Positions 47,658 through 55,575 of a DNA stretch of 64,000 nt are shown here, piece after piece. The notes beneath the pieces were generated by a model. The model made no database searches and was not told the DNA's origin. It saw only the letters and a list, made by a program, of their open reading frames with translations. Source of the stretch: Acidovorax sp. sif1233 (GTDB taxonomy: Bacteria; Pseudomonadota; Gammaproteobacteria; Burkholderiales; Burkholderiaceae_C); NCBI RefSeq assembly GCF_019218755.1, contig NZ_JAHUWZ010000002.1, positions 310,001 to 374,000 of the forward strand. Reading direction: 5' to 3'. Each line of letters begins with the position of its first letter. Position 1 is the first letter of the stretch. Made by a program: the position numbers and the translations under genes.

Positions 47658-47691
47658 AAGCCTGCTATTGAATAAATAGCAGGCTTTTTTG
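47658..47691 (+). terminator. Intrinsic terminator after tRNA-Lys
   Basis: An 11-bp stem AGCCTGCTATT / AATAGCAGGCT with a GAATA loop, then TTTTTTG. The GCTATTGAAT-type sequence resembles the start of the family A repeat. Confidence 0.93.
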
Positions 47692-47727
47692 TTTTGGGTT
47701 CAGGAATAGCCTCAGATGGGCTCATCA

Positions 47728-47767
47728 CTACCCAAAAAAGGTAGCGTGCTACCCGGCGCCCCGGTAG
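47728..47767. other. Cluster of alternating CTACC/GGTAG arms
   Basis: Four short arms (CTACCC 47728-47733, GGTAG 47740-47744, CTACCC 47749-47754, GGTAG 47763-47767) can pair as neighbours in mutually exclusive hairpins, including the palindrome GGTAGC-GT-GCTACC. The remaining sequence of 47692-48004 shows no gene; it is the leader of the small IPTL-CTERM gene. Confidence 0.45.
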
Positions 47768-47977
47768 GGTCCCCGTACCATGGCAAGCATTCAAGAAAGA
47801 CCGGGTGGCGAATGCGGCTGTCAGCGGTCATCAGGATCGCGGCCCGAACCCTTTCAGCTACACCACTGCGGGTCGGACCGAGAAAGGTCTGCCGGCGGAA
47901 GTGGCTTGGCGCTGCGTGCCGCCATGGCAGCTCCCTATAGGTAGCAAGTGAATTCAACCGTCCGATACACTTGAACA

Positions 47978-47993
47978 CATATGTATTCATATG
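47978..47993. promoter_or_regulatory. CATATG-TATT-CATATG palindrome at the ribosome site of the IPTL-CTERM gene
   Basis: Two CATATG hexamers separated by TATT form both a direct and an inverted repeat, immediately before the GGAGGAGCGGAG ribosome site at 47994-48004 and the start codon. It could be an operator or an mRNA hairpin controlling translation. The arrangement is seen; the role is inferred. Confidence 0.35.
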
Positions 47994-48004
47994 GAGGAGC
48001 GGAG

Positions 48005-48607
48005 ATGAACTTGCGCAGTGCCTGCGTCGGCTTGGCGTTCTTGGCCGCGGCGAACGCGGCCCAAGCCATTTACACGATCAACATCGATCAGGTGGGCGCG
48101 GATGTTGTGATGACAGGCTCCGGCTCGCTCAATACGAGTTCAATGTCTGCGTTGACAACCATCGGGTTGTGCGCTGCAGGACACGGGTTGATCCACAACA
48201 ACGCTATCTGCATCGGGACGGAAACGACTGCCGACATGTTCAGCGGTGTGCTATTCCCAAGCTTGACTGGCGTAGCCTCCACACCACAAGCCGGCACTGG
48301 TTCCATGGGGCCTGGCGTCTACATTCTCGGTGCCGATCTTTATTTGCCCGAGAACTACATCTCTGAGGCTTCCATCTCGAACTCAACGACGTTCGCGGGG
48401 ACAACCCTCGCGGGAGCGGGGCTGACCGTCGGAACCCGAACGCTCTTCCTGCCCTCGGGCGACGAGATCATCATCAACATCGGGCTGGCTCCGCCGCCAG
48501 TTGTCCCCGCCGCCAACATTCCTACCTTGAGTGAGTACGCCTTGATGGCCATGGCGTCAATGATGGCCATGCTGGGCGTCGCAGCAGTGAGACGCAGGCG
48601 GGGCTGA
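48005..48607 (+). CDS. Small secreted protein with IPTL-CTERM sorting signal
   Basis: 200 residues from ATG 48005 with an exceptionally strong ribosome site. The signal peptide spans about 1-21 (SACVGLAFLAAANAAQA). The mature part is Ser/Thr/Gly-rich and beta-like, with no known domain. The C-terminus is IPTLSEYALMAMASMMAML then RRRRG, an IPTL-CTERM signal like the one ending the 574-residue protein at 22278. The cognate sortase is expected elsewhere in the genome. Its base composition is less GC-rich than the core genes. Confidence 0.85.
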   Translation: MNLRSACVGLAFLAAANAAQAIYTINIDQVGADVVMTGSGSLNTSSMSALTTIGLCAAGHGLIHNNAICIGTETTADMFSGVLFPSLTGVASTPQAGTGSMGPGVYILGADLYLPENYISEASISNSTTFAGTTLAGAGLTVGTRTLFLPSGDEIIINIGLAPPPVVPAANIPTLSEYALMAMASMMAMLGVAAVRRRRG

Positions 48608-48903
48608 AGGCTGCCCGGGCTTTCCTGCAGGAACCCCGATCAGCGGCAGCGCCACTGCCGGGCCCCAGCTATGCACACAGGACCCGAAGTTGACGTGTCG
48701 GTTGACTTTTGACGTTGGCGGGTGCACGCCATCTGGCAGTTTCAGGCTGCTTGCTGCTGCCAATCAACCAACGTCCGCCCCAGGTCTTTTGGGTGGCCAC
48801 GAGGACCGCAGCGTGTTCCTGGATCGCTGCGGGCCAGCTTCCGCACATCGACAACAGCCACGGCATCGCGCCGCGGGGGAACCTCCAGGCGGCGTGCACA
48901 GCG
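48608..48903. other. Intergenic region without a gene
   Basis: I see no convincing reading frame. Near 48680-48720 three TTGAC copies occur (TTGACGTGTCGGTTGACTTT then TTGACG), which may be promoter-like or decayed sequence. Confidence 0.5.
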
Positions 48904-50172
48904 CTAGGCCACACGGCCATTCTTGAAGACCGTGCGTTCGGTTTCGCGCGGCTGGCTGCCGTCGGGCTGGCTTGCCATGCGCACCACGGGGCCCTGCAGA
49001 AAGCCTGCCACCAGTTGGCCTTCGCGCCATTGGCGCATGTCGGCATCGAGGCTCAGCATTTCGACCAGGCGCCCCGTGCCCTGGGGGGCCAGGTCGTTTC
49101 CCTGCGCGTCCAGGCAGCGCAGGTAGCGCGTGGCGCCATCATGGCCCTCGATGCTTTCGGTGTTGAGTGCGCCGCTGGGCCAGTAGCGCAAGTGATGTTC
49201 GCCCTTGTCTTGGCGCCTGCAGCGCAGCAGTGGTGCGCCGCAGGGGTAGAAGTGCTCGCTGCACAACTCCTCTCCGTACCAGTACAACTGCGTGCTTTCG
49301 CGCTGGCCCTGGGCGTCGAAAGCCTCATGAAGGCCATGGTGGCCCAGGCCCAGTGCCAGCCGGTCGCTGCGCACGGACTGCAGGGCGCCACTCATGAAGT
49401 GCTCGCCGCTGGTCCAACTGTTGCTGGCCTGGCTGGGGTAGTGGATCCAGTGGCGACCGCGCTCATTGCCAAAGCCCTGTGTCTCGCACTGCAGCAGCGT
49501 GCGGTCGGGCGAGAACCAGACCACGTCGCAACCGCAGTCCTGATTCTCGAAGACGTTGGGGCCGATGGGAAAACCATCCACGAAGCGCAGGCGGTGCGCA
49601 CCGTCTGCAAGCGTCACATGCTCGACACCGCTGCCACGCAACCCGGGCACGGCCGCCAGGGCGAAATAGCGGTGTGGGTGGCGCACGATGTCCTGCTCCA
49701 GCCGCTGGCGGACAGCGTGGTGCAGGGCGAAGAATTCGGTGGCGATGGCTGCAAGGCGCTCCCCGTGCGGGGCGAGCAGATCCTGGTAGGCGTCCCAGGC
49801 ATCTTCGTCGCAGCCTTCTTCTCCCTCATCGTCATCATCATTTTCTTGATCCGGATACGCCTGCGCGACCATATTCCAGATCGCGTGCGCTTCCTCGATC
49901 AGCGGCAGCACGGACGCATAGACGGGATTGGCCGCGATGATGCCCGGCACCGCGCTTGCATCGTCCAGATGCGCGGCCACGTTGTCGAAGTACTGATCCA
50001 CGCCGCCATTGGAGACCTGCGCGTCGAACAGGTCGAAGTAGTACACCGCCCGCGCCAGCGGCGCGAAGCCGTCAGGCCCGGATGCGTGCAGCGCATCGAC
50101 GACGGCACGGCTGAAGTACGGGGCGCAGCGCAGCAGCGCGGGCCAGTCGGCAAGGGGCAGTCGTGGGCTCAT
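48904..50172 (-). CDS. DMP19 (DUF4375) domain protein with MORN/YwqK-like C-terminus
   Basis: 422 residues from ATG at 50170-50172. The N-terminal DMP19/DUF4375 domain is about 1-140, with the signature FDAQVSNGGVDQYFDN near residue 48. An acidic linker (DQENDDDDEGEE) lies near residue 108. The C-terminal region has YwqK/MORN-like strand repeats (GEHHLRYWPSGALNTES; GLHEAFDAQGQRESTQLYW). DUF4375 proteins occur with polymorphic-toxin immunity genes, and three other such families surround it here. Overlaps the upstream ORF by 4 bp. Function is inferred from context. Confidence 0.82.
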   Translation of the reverse strand: MSPRLPLADWPALLRCAPYFSRAVVDALHASGPDGFAPLARAVYYFDLFDAQVSNGGVDQYFDNVAAHLDDASAVPGIIAANPVYASVLPLIEEAHAIWNMVAQAYPDQENDDDDEGEEGCDEDAWDAYQDLLAPHGERLAAIATEFFALHHAVRQRLEQDIVRHPHRYFALAAVPGLRGSGVEHVTLADGAHRLRFVDGFPIGPNVFENQDCGCDVVWFSPDRTLLQCETQGFGNERGRHWIHYPSQASNSWTSGEHFMSGALQSVRSDRLALGLGHHGLHEAFDAQGQRESTQLYWYGEELCSEHFYPCGAPLLRCRRQDKGEHHLRYWPSGALNTESIEGHDGATRYLRCLDAQGNDLAPQGTGRLVEMLSLDADMRQWREGQLVAGFLQGPVVRMASQPDGSQPRETERTVFKNGRVA

Positions 50173-50504
50173 TCCATGTCCTTGTGCTGTTTCAGGAAGG
50201 TCTCGCAGACCTCGGGCCGGTTCAGCCACCGGGCCGATTGGTCCTCCATCGCTTCGGCATCATCGGAGCCGGGCGAGGTGATGAACAGAACCGCAGCGTT
50301 GGCCCCCTGGCGGTGCCGGCCCAAGAAGCCCTCGTTGTCCAGCCGCTTCAATGCCTCGATCAGGGCGTGAGGCTCCTGGGCCTTGACGGTGTCGGATGAA
50401 GCCACGTCACCGGAGCCATGGCCCTGTCCATGGTCTTCATTCTTTATGCTCCCGTATTGATAGCTGCTTGCGCTTTGTGGACGGGCGCTGGTGGCTATTT
50501 TCAT
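50169..50504 (-). CDS. Short ORF, likely remnant of a DUF4303-type immunity gene
   Basis: 111 residues. Its first 20 or so codons (start around 50504) come from the family A repeat at 50445-50504, so the natural N-terminus has been replaced. The C-terminal two thirds (LDNEGFLGRHRQGANAAVLF; ARWLNRPEVCETFL) resembles the end of DUF4303-type immunity proteins, from memory and not verified. A GTG at codon 34 could be the functional start. It overlaps the DMP19 gene by 4 bp. Confidence 0.45.
   Translation of the reverse strand: MKIATSARPQSASSYQYGSIKNEDHGQGHGSGDVASSDTVKAQEPHALIEALKRLDNEGFLGRHRQGANAAVLFITSPGSDDAEAMEDQSARWLNRPEVCETFLKQHKDME
50445..50504 (+). repeat. Dispersed palindromic repeat, family A, copy 4
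   Basis: It contains GTATTGATAGCTGCTTGCGC and then GACGGGCGCTGGTGGCTATTTT. It is more diverged than the copies at 18234 and 28561. On the minus strand it supplies the first codons of the short ORF at 50169-50504. A weaker fragment follows at 51113-51142 (GATGGCTGCTTGCGCTTG). Confidence 0.7.
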
Positions 50505-51101
50505 TTACGTCACCTGTACGAAGAAGAGGCCGCTGCAGTCGGTGCTCTCGTTGGCCTGCGTGGGCAGGTACAGGTAGCCTACCCCGTCGGCCAGGTAAAA
50601 CAGGTTGCGCAGCGGCGCGGGCAGGTTGCCGCCGTCGATCTGCAATGCGAAGGCCAGGCCGCCGAGTTCCAGGTCTTCGTTTTGCAGCCATTGCGGCGCA
50701 CCGCCGATGAAGGACCGCGCGTCCCCGCCGGCCTGCACATGGATGCCGTGCGGGGGCAGTTCCAGCGCGCTCTGCACCAATGTGCCGGCCTTGTGCACCA
50801 GCACTTGCGTGGTGCCCCGGCGCAGCAGTGCCAGTTCGGCCGGGTCGCCGTGGTAGGTGATCTCGTCGAGGAAGTACGTGCCCGGGGCGTAGGTGGTGAA
50901 GACCGAAGCGATGCGGCCCGCGCCGATGTCAATGCCCGCATGCTCGGCCAGGAATGCCGCGGGCAGCGATGCGGCGAGCACCAGCGGCCGGCCCGAGGGG
51001 CCGTGCGGCCAGTGGGCCACGCCGCCGATCAGCGCGCCGCCGCCCAGGCGGGGCGCCAAGGGGTGAACGCCGTCAGGGGTGATGGTGAGGGGTGTCGGCA
51101 T
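50505..51101 (-). CDS. YwqG/DUF1963-family protein
   Basis: 198 residues. The family features are the inner SFIGGAPQWLQNEDL segment and the closing GYLYLPTQANESTDCSGLFF. The N-terminal part (HPLAPRLGGGALIGGVAHWP) also fits. YwqG-type proteins are often immunity proteins in polymorphic toxin loci. There is no toxin or secretion gene next to it in the window. It starts 124 bp after the end of the SMI1-type pseudogene. Confidence 0.75.
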   Translation of the reverse strand: MPTPLTITPDGVHPLAPRLGGGALIGGVAHWPHGPSGRPLVLAASLPAAFLAEHAGIDIGAGRIASVFTTYAPGTYFLDEITYHGDPAELALLRRGTTQVLVHKAGTLVQSALELPPHGIHVQAGGDARSFIGGAPQWLQNEDLELGGLAFALQIDGGNLPAPLRNLFYLADGVGYLYLPTQANESTDCSGLFFVQVT

Positions 51102-51225
51102 GGTTTTGCTTCACATGTGATGGCTGCTTGCGCTTGCTGGGAGGGTGGTGGAGGTCGGTTTAGATCAAATCACTTCTTTCATCACACGCAGCGCCAGCAG
51201 TGCATACGGTACTGGGAGATGCTGG

Positions 51226-51765
51226 TCAATCGCAATCTGCGAAGCAAGGTGCGAAGTAGTCTTCGTAGAAGTCGATAGAGCTGGGTCCGGTGCGATCGAC
51301 ATGGCCGCTGTGCGAGCTGGGGTAGAAGTGCACCACGGGATTTTCGCCGTCCACCACGCGCGATGTGTCCAGGCAGGACGGCTCGTTGTCGTCCCCATTG
51401 CACTGAATGGCCACGAGGTAGCAGTGGCGTGAACCCGCGTCTTGCCGCCAATGCAACGTGTCGTCGTGCGCGGTGCCGCGCCCGCCCAGTGGCTCGCCCG
51501 CGGGTAATGCGGAAATCGGGAACAGATCCAACCCACCGTCGCCGGTGCGCAGGATGAAGTTGCGGACTGAGCCGGAGATGCGCAGGTTGAGTGCCGCCTC
51601 GACGTTGGCGATGGCCTGCTCGATGCTGGCACCGGCTCAGCTGACTTCGGCATCGGTATCCTGTCGCGCAAGATCATGCAGACGGATAACCAAAGTGCCG
51701 ATGCGTTCACGGGAGCGTGAATTCCTGATGTTCTCTTTGGCAGTGGCATCTGATCTGGGGTTCAT
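51226..51765 (-). pseudogene. SMI1/KNR4 (SUKH) family gene interrupted by an in-frame stop
   Basis: One reading frame runs from ATG at 51763-51765 to the stop at 51226, broken only by TGA at 51637-51639. After the break it reads [20 protein letters not shown], then [16 protein letters not shown], a typical SMI1/KNR4 pattern, ending in PSSIDFYEDYF. Before the break it reads [20 protein letters not shown]. Without the stop it would encode about 179 residues, the normal size for this immunity superfamily. The 3' part has only a TTG at 51531 to start from. A sequencing error is possible. Confidence 0.6.
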
Positions 51766-51835
51766 GGCACATCCTGCCTCCGTGCCTCCGTGCCTCCAGA
51801 CCCAGGCTGGCGCCAAAGGTCCGGCGTGGATGTGG

Positions 51836-52249
51836 CGCAGCGCGGAGGCTGCCAAGGAAATCAAGATGCTGATTGGTGAAAGCGTTTCACGGGTTGGCCA
51901 GGGCGCCACACTGGTTGACCAGGCCGGCACAACGATGACCGAAGTGGTCAGCGCCATCAAGCGCGTGACGGACCTCATGGGAGAGATCAGCGCCGCCAGC
52001 GAGGAACAGAGTCAAGGCGTGGCGCAGGTGGGAGAAGCGGTGATGCAGATGGACCAGGCCACCCAACAGAATGCGGCGCTGGTCGAAGAGATGGCGGCAG
52101 CGGCGAGCAGCTTGAACAATCAAGCGTCAGAGTTGGTCAATGCGGTAGCGTTTTTCAAATTGTCAGGCGCAGATGGAGCCGTCGTGCGCAGCCGCAAAAC
52201 CGAGTCGTTCCCCGAACAACGACCTACCGTTGCCGCTCGTCTAAGGTAG
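51836..52249 (+). pseudogene. 3' fragment of a methyl-accepting chemotaxis protein gene
   Basis: The frame from about 51836 encodes [20 protein letters not shown], then [18 protein letters not shown] and [19 protein letters not shown], the C-terminal arm of the MCP cytoplasmic hairpin ending in VAFFKLSG. Sensor, membrane segments, HAMP and the hairpin's first arm are missing. The upstream frame is unrelated to MCP sequence and corresponds to the end of the immunity region, so a deletion or recombination joined the two. It cannot work as a receptor. Confidence 0.75.
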
Positions 52250-52385
52250 CTCGCCGAGGAGGGGACCGCCTTGGTCGATGGCCAGGCGCGGACGGCAGGC
52301 ATCCTCCACGACGGCTTTCAGCGATCCCATCCCGCGCGCCCGCAACTGTCATCTCCGGGCCCTCCAGGGGCATATCCAAGATTGC

Positions 52386-54362
52386 CTACCTCCTCGGCTC
52401 AACCACCGGGAACATCGTCTCGAAGCTGTCGAACATTGCCAGCAGCTCGCCAAGCTTGGCGCGGTCACCCTCGACCTTGATCTGCCCGGTCTGCACCGCT
52501 TCGGGGAAGGTGGTCTGCCTGAGCGTAATTGCGTCCAGCGTGGCACGGCTCAGGGTGAGGGTTGTGTCTGCATTGCGGGCTTGGCCACTGGCATGGGTGA
52601 GCGCCGAGTTCTCCAGCGTCAGCGCTAACTGCTGCTTGGAATCGGTGAAGTTCCAGTTGATCACCATCTTCTTGCCTTCGGCCTTGGCCGCATCAAGGCG
52701 CACAGCCAGGTAGTCGAAGTACAGCTCGTTGCTCACCGCCTTGAGCGTGTCGGGGGTGCTGCTGCTGCGCGCAGGGATCTTCGGTACTCCGCCGCGCAGT
52801 TCCATCGCACCCGCCAGGTAGGCGTTGCGCCAGGTGGTGGCCTCGGACTGATAGCCCAGCTGCTCCAGGGCATCGGCGCCCAATTGGCGCGCCGCGCTGT
52901 TATCCGGATCGGCAAACACCAGCTGATTCATCACGCTGGCCACCCAGCGGTACTCGCCTTTCTTGAAGTCATCGCGGGCACGGGCCAGCACGGCATCAGC
53001 GCCACCCATGTATTCGACCGTCTTTTTCGCATGGGGCGCGGGTGGTAGCGGGTCCAGGTTGGCCGGATTGGCGTCGTACCAGCCCAGGTACTTCTGATAG
53101 ACCGCCTTGGCGTTGTGGCGCAGTGTGCCGTAGTAGCCGCGTGCCGACCATTCACGCTCCAGGCTGGCGGGCATGCGCAGTTGCTCGGCGATGTCTTGCG
53201 GCCCCAGGCCGTGGTTGAGCAGGCGCAGCGTCTGGTCGTTGATGAATTTGTACATGTCGCGCTGCTTCTTCAGCAGGTCGGCGACACGCTCGCGCCCCGT
53301 CACCGGCCAGTGGTGCTGCGTGATCATCACGTCGGTCTTGTCGCCGAAATCCAGGCGTGCGCGATCAATGTATTTGGCCCACAGGTTGCCATCGCGCACC
53401 TCTGCGCCGCGGATGGTGTAGAGGTTGTGCATCGTGTGCGCCACATCCTCTGCCATGTTGAGCACGCGCTGTTGCGGCAGGTGGATCAGCATCTCTGCTG
53501 GAGCCTCTGAACCCGGCACCAGCTGGAACACGAAGGCCACGCCGTCGATGGTGCGCTCCTCGGTGGTTTTTTCGATAGTGCTGGTAGGCGCGATCAGGGT
53601 GGTGGTGCCGCTGGCCAGACGTTTGCCCAGGCCGGCGTCGACCTGGCCGCGCGGGCCCGAGGGCAGCAACACGCCGAACTGGTAGTGTGCACGGCGGCTC
53701 ATCGCGGTGCCGGCCAGGATGTTCTCGGCCACGGCCGACTCCATGAAGCCCGACGGCGCGATCACTTGTACCTTGCCGGCCGCGACATCGGCCTCGCTGA
53801 CCACGCCCTTGACGCCACCGAAGTGGTCGGAGTGGCCGTGGGTGTAGATGACGGTGCCCACTGGTTTCCTGGGTCGGTGCTGGTAGTAAAGATCGAGCGC
53901 GGCGCGGGCGGTCTCCACGGAAAGCAGCGGGTCGATCACGATCAGGCTGGTGTCGCCTTCAACAATCGTCATGTTCGCGAGGTCAAAGCCGCGCACCTGA
54001 TAGACCTTGTCGACCACCTTGAAAAGGCCGTGGATGAGATTGAGCTGGGCCTGGCGCCAAAGGCTCGGGTTGACGCTGTCAGCCGGCGCGTCGGCCTTCA
54101 GGAAGTCGTAGGGCTTCAGGTTCCAGACCGGGCGCGCGCCGGTACCCGGCACCAGCGCATCGGGCACCGTTCCGATGAAGCCGCGCATCGCATCCTCGAA
54201 ATCCTGGCGATCGGCGAAAGGCAGCGCCTTCGCCATCTCTGCATTGGCCTTCAGCGTGGCGGGCTCGGGCGCCTTGGGTGCGGTCTGCGCCAGGACCGGC
54301 GCGGTGGCCAGCATGCAGGCCCAGGCGGCGAAGGCAATGGGAAGGAGGGAAGAACGGGGCAT
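52386..54362 (-). CDS. Exported alkyl sulfatase (SdsA1-type, MBL fold)
   Basis: 658 residues from ATG at 54360-54362. The Sec signal (about 1-25, ending PVLA-QT) is followed by a metallo-beta-lactamase domain with the zinc motif THGHSDHFGG near residue 187 and further ligands (Glu/His in LNMAEDVAHT). The central helical dimerisation region and the C-terminal SCP2-like domain (NWNFTDSKQQLALTLENSAL) match the SdsA1 three-domain build. It would hydrolyse sulfate esters such as dodecyl sulfate. Divergent from a LysR gene, like sdsB1/sdsA1 of Pseudomonas. Confidence 0.92.
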   Translation of the reverse strand: MPRSSLLPIAFAAWACMLATAPVLAQTAPKAPEPATLKANAEMAKALPFADRQDFEDAMRGFIGTVPDALVPGTGARPVWNLKPYDFLKADAPADSVNPSLWRQAQLNLIHGLFKVVDKVYQVRGFDLANMTIVEGDTSLIVIDPLLSVETARAALDLYYQHRPRKPVGTVIYTHGHSDHFGGVKGVVSEADVAAGKVQVIAPSGFMESAVAENILAGTAMSRRAHYQFGVLLPSGPRGQVDAGLGKRLASGTTTLIAPTSTIEKTTEERTIDGVAFVFQLVPGSEAPAEMLIHLPQQRVLNMAEDVAHTMHNLYTIRGAEVRDGNLWAKYIDRARLDFGDKTDVMITQHHWPVTGRERVADLLKKQRDMYKFINDQTLRLLNHGLGPQDIAEQLRMPASLEREWSARGYYGTLRHNAKAVYQKYLGWYDANPANLDPLPPAPHAKKTVEYMGGADAVLARARDDFKKGEYRWVASVMNQLVFADPDNSAARQLGADALEQLGYQSEATTWRNAYLAGAMELRGGVPKIPARSSSTPDTLKAVSNELYFDYLAVRLDAAKAEGKKMVINWNFTDSKQQLALTLENSALTHASGQARNADTTLTLSRATLDAITLRQTTFPEAVQTGQIKVEGDRAKLGELLAMFDSFETMFPVVEPRR

Positions 54363-54469
54363 GGTTGTCTGCTTATGTGAATGAGGAACAAGCGAGCGAC
54401 CCATTCTCGAGAGCATTCAAATCGTTGGCAAATGCAAAATATGTGCTGACATTTAAAGAAAAACGCAAA

Positions 54470-55366
54470 ATGCAACTACGACAGCTCGAACACCTTGTTG
54501 CCCTCGCCGACCATGGCAGCTTCGGCCGCGCCGCGCTGGCGGTGCATTTGTCGCAGCCCGCGCTTTCGCGCAGCATCGACACCCTCGAGGACAGTCTGCA
54601 GGCGCGCCTGGTCGACCGCGCCTACGGCACCGTGCGCTTCACGCAAGCTGGAGAGCTGGTGCTCGCGCGCGCCCGCGAATTGACCGCCGATGCGCAGCAG
54701 ATCCGGCGCGATGTACTGCAGCTCGAAGAGCTCGCAATCGGCCGCCTCGCGGTCGGGCTGGGCCCGTTCGCGGCTGGCACGCTGGGCCGTGCGGCGTTGT
54801 CGCTGATGGCGCAGCGTTATCCGCAGCTGACGATGCAGGTGGAAGTGGCACATGCGAATTCGCTGTGTGAACGGCTGTACAACCGACAGCTGGACCTGTT
54901 CGTGGCCGACACACGAGACCTGAAGAAGCAGCCTGGCCTGAAGATCGCGCGTCTGCCCAACCAGCCGGTCTCGTTCTTCGTGCGGCCCAAACATCCGCTG
55001 AGCCAGCTCAAGCAGGTCACGCTGGCGCAGGCCATGCAATATCCCATGGCCGGTCCGCACCTTCCTGCCGAAGTGGCCATTCAATTCCATCGGCAGTTTC
55101 CTCGGGCTGACCGGGCTGTGTTCAACGTGGCTTGCGACGACGAAGGCACGCTGCAGCACCTTGCCCTGACCGCGGATGCGGTGATCCTCGCACCGCATGC
55201 CGCGGCACTCAAAGCGAATACCGACACTCTCGTGCAGTTGCGGATCGTGGGCTTCACGGACATGCAAACGCACTACAGCCTGGTGACGCTTGTGGGGCGC
55301 ACGCCTTCGGCCGCGGCCCGCGCCTACATCGGCGTCCTGGCCGAATTGCTCGGGCCTGCAAGGTAG
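54470..55366 (+). CDS. LysR-family transcriptional regulator
   Basis: 298 residues from ATG 54470. Upstream codons in the frame lie inside the divergent promoter region, so I take this start. The winged HTH is in the first 60 residues (LRQLEHLVALADHGSFGRAA then HLSQPALSRSIDTLE). The effector domain follows (VGLGPFAAGTLGRAAL to residue 298). The 107-bp gap to the sulfatase start probably carries its binding site (T-N11-A type). Likely the activator of the alkyl sulfatase. Confidence 0.93.
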   Translation: MQLRQLEHLVALADHGSFGRAALAVHLSQPALSRSIDTLEDSLQARLVDRAYGTVRFTQAGELVLARARELTADAQQIRRDVLQLEELAIGRLAVGLGPFAAGTLGRAALSLMAQRYPQLTMQVEVAHANSLCERLYNRQLDLFVADTRDLKKQPGLKIARLPNQPVSFFVRPKHPLSQLKQVTLAQAMQYPMAGPHLPAEVAIQFHRQFPRADRAVFNVACDDEGTLQHLALTADAVILAPHAAALKANTDTLVQLRIVGFTDMQTHYSLVTLVGRTPSAAARAYIGVLAELLGPAR

Positions 55367-55575
55367 CGTGCACACAGGCCGCGGCGCCGGCAGATTGGTC
55401 AAGTGCGTTTTTGCTGCACGCCCAGCCGCACCGGCTGGGAAGAACGGACCTTGGCACCGTACCCGCTGCGCGGGGACTGGGCGAACGATAGTGGCCAGCT
55501 TGCGATGTTTTCTTACAAAGCACTGGTTCACATAGCGTTGACAATTTTTCCTCCACACGCCACCGGAGGTTGGTC

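Noticed and set aside
47820..47885. A minus-strand stretch with tRNA-like pieces (GTGGTGTAGCTGAAAGGGTTCG)
   Set aside because: No acceptor stem or anticodon arm can be formed, so it is not a tRNA; at most a decayed fragment.
48690..49030. Open frames on both strands in and beside the 48608-48903 gap
   Set aside because: Low-quality composition, no ribosome site and no recognisable sequence.
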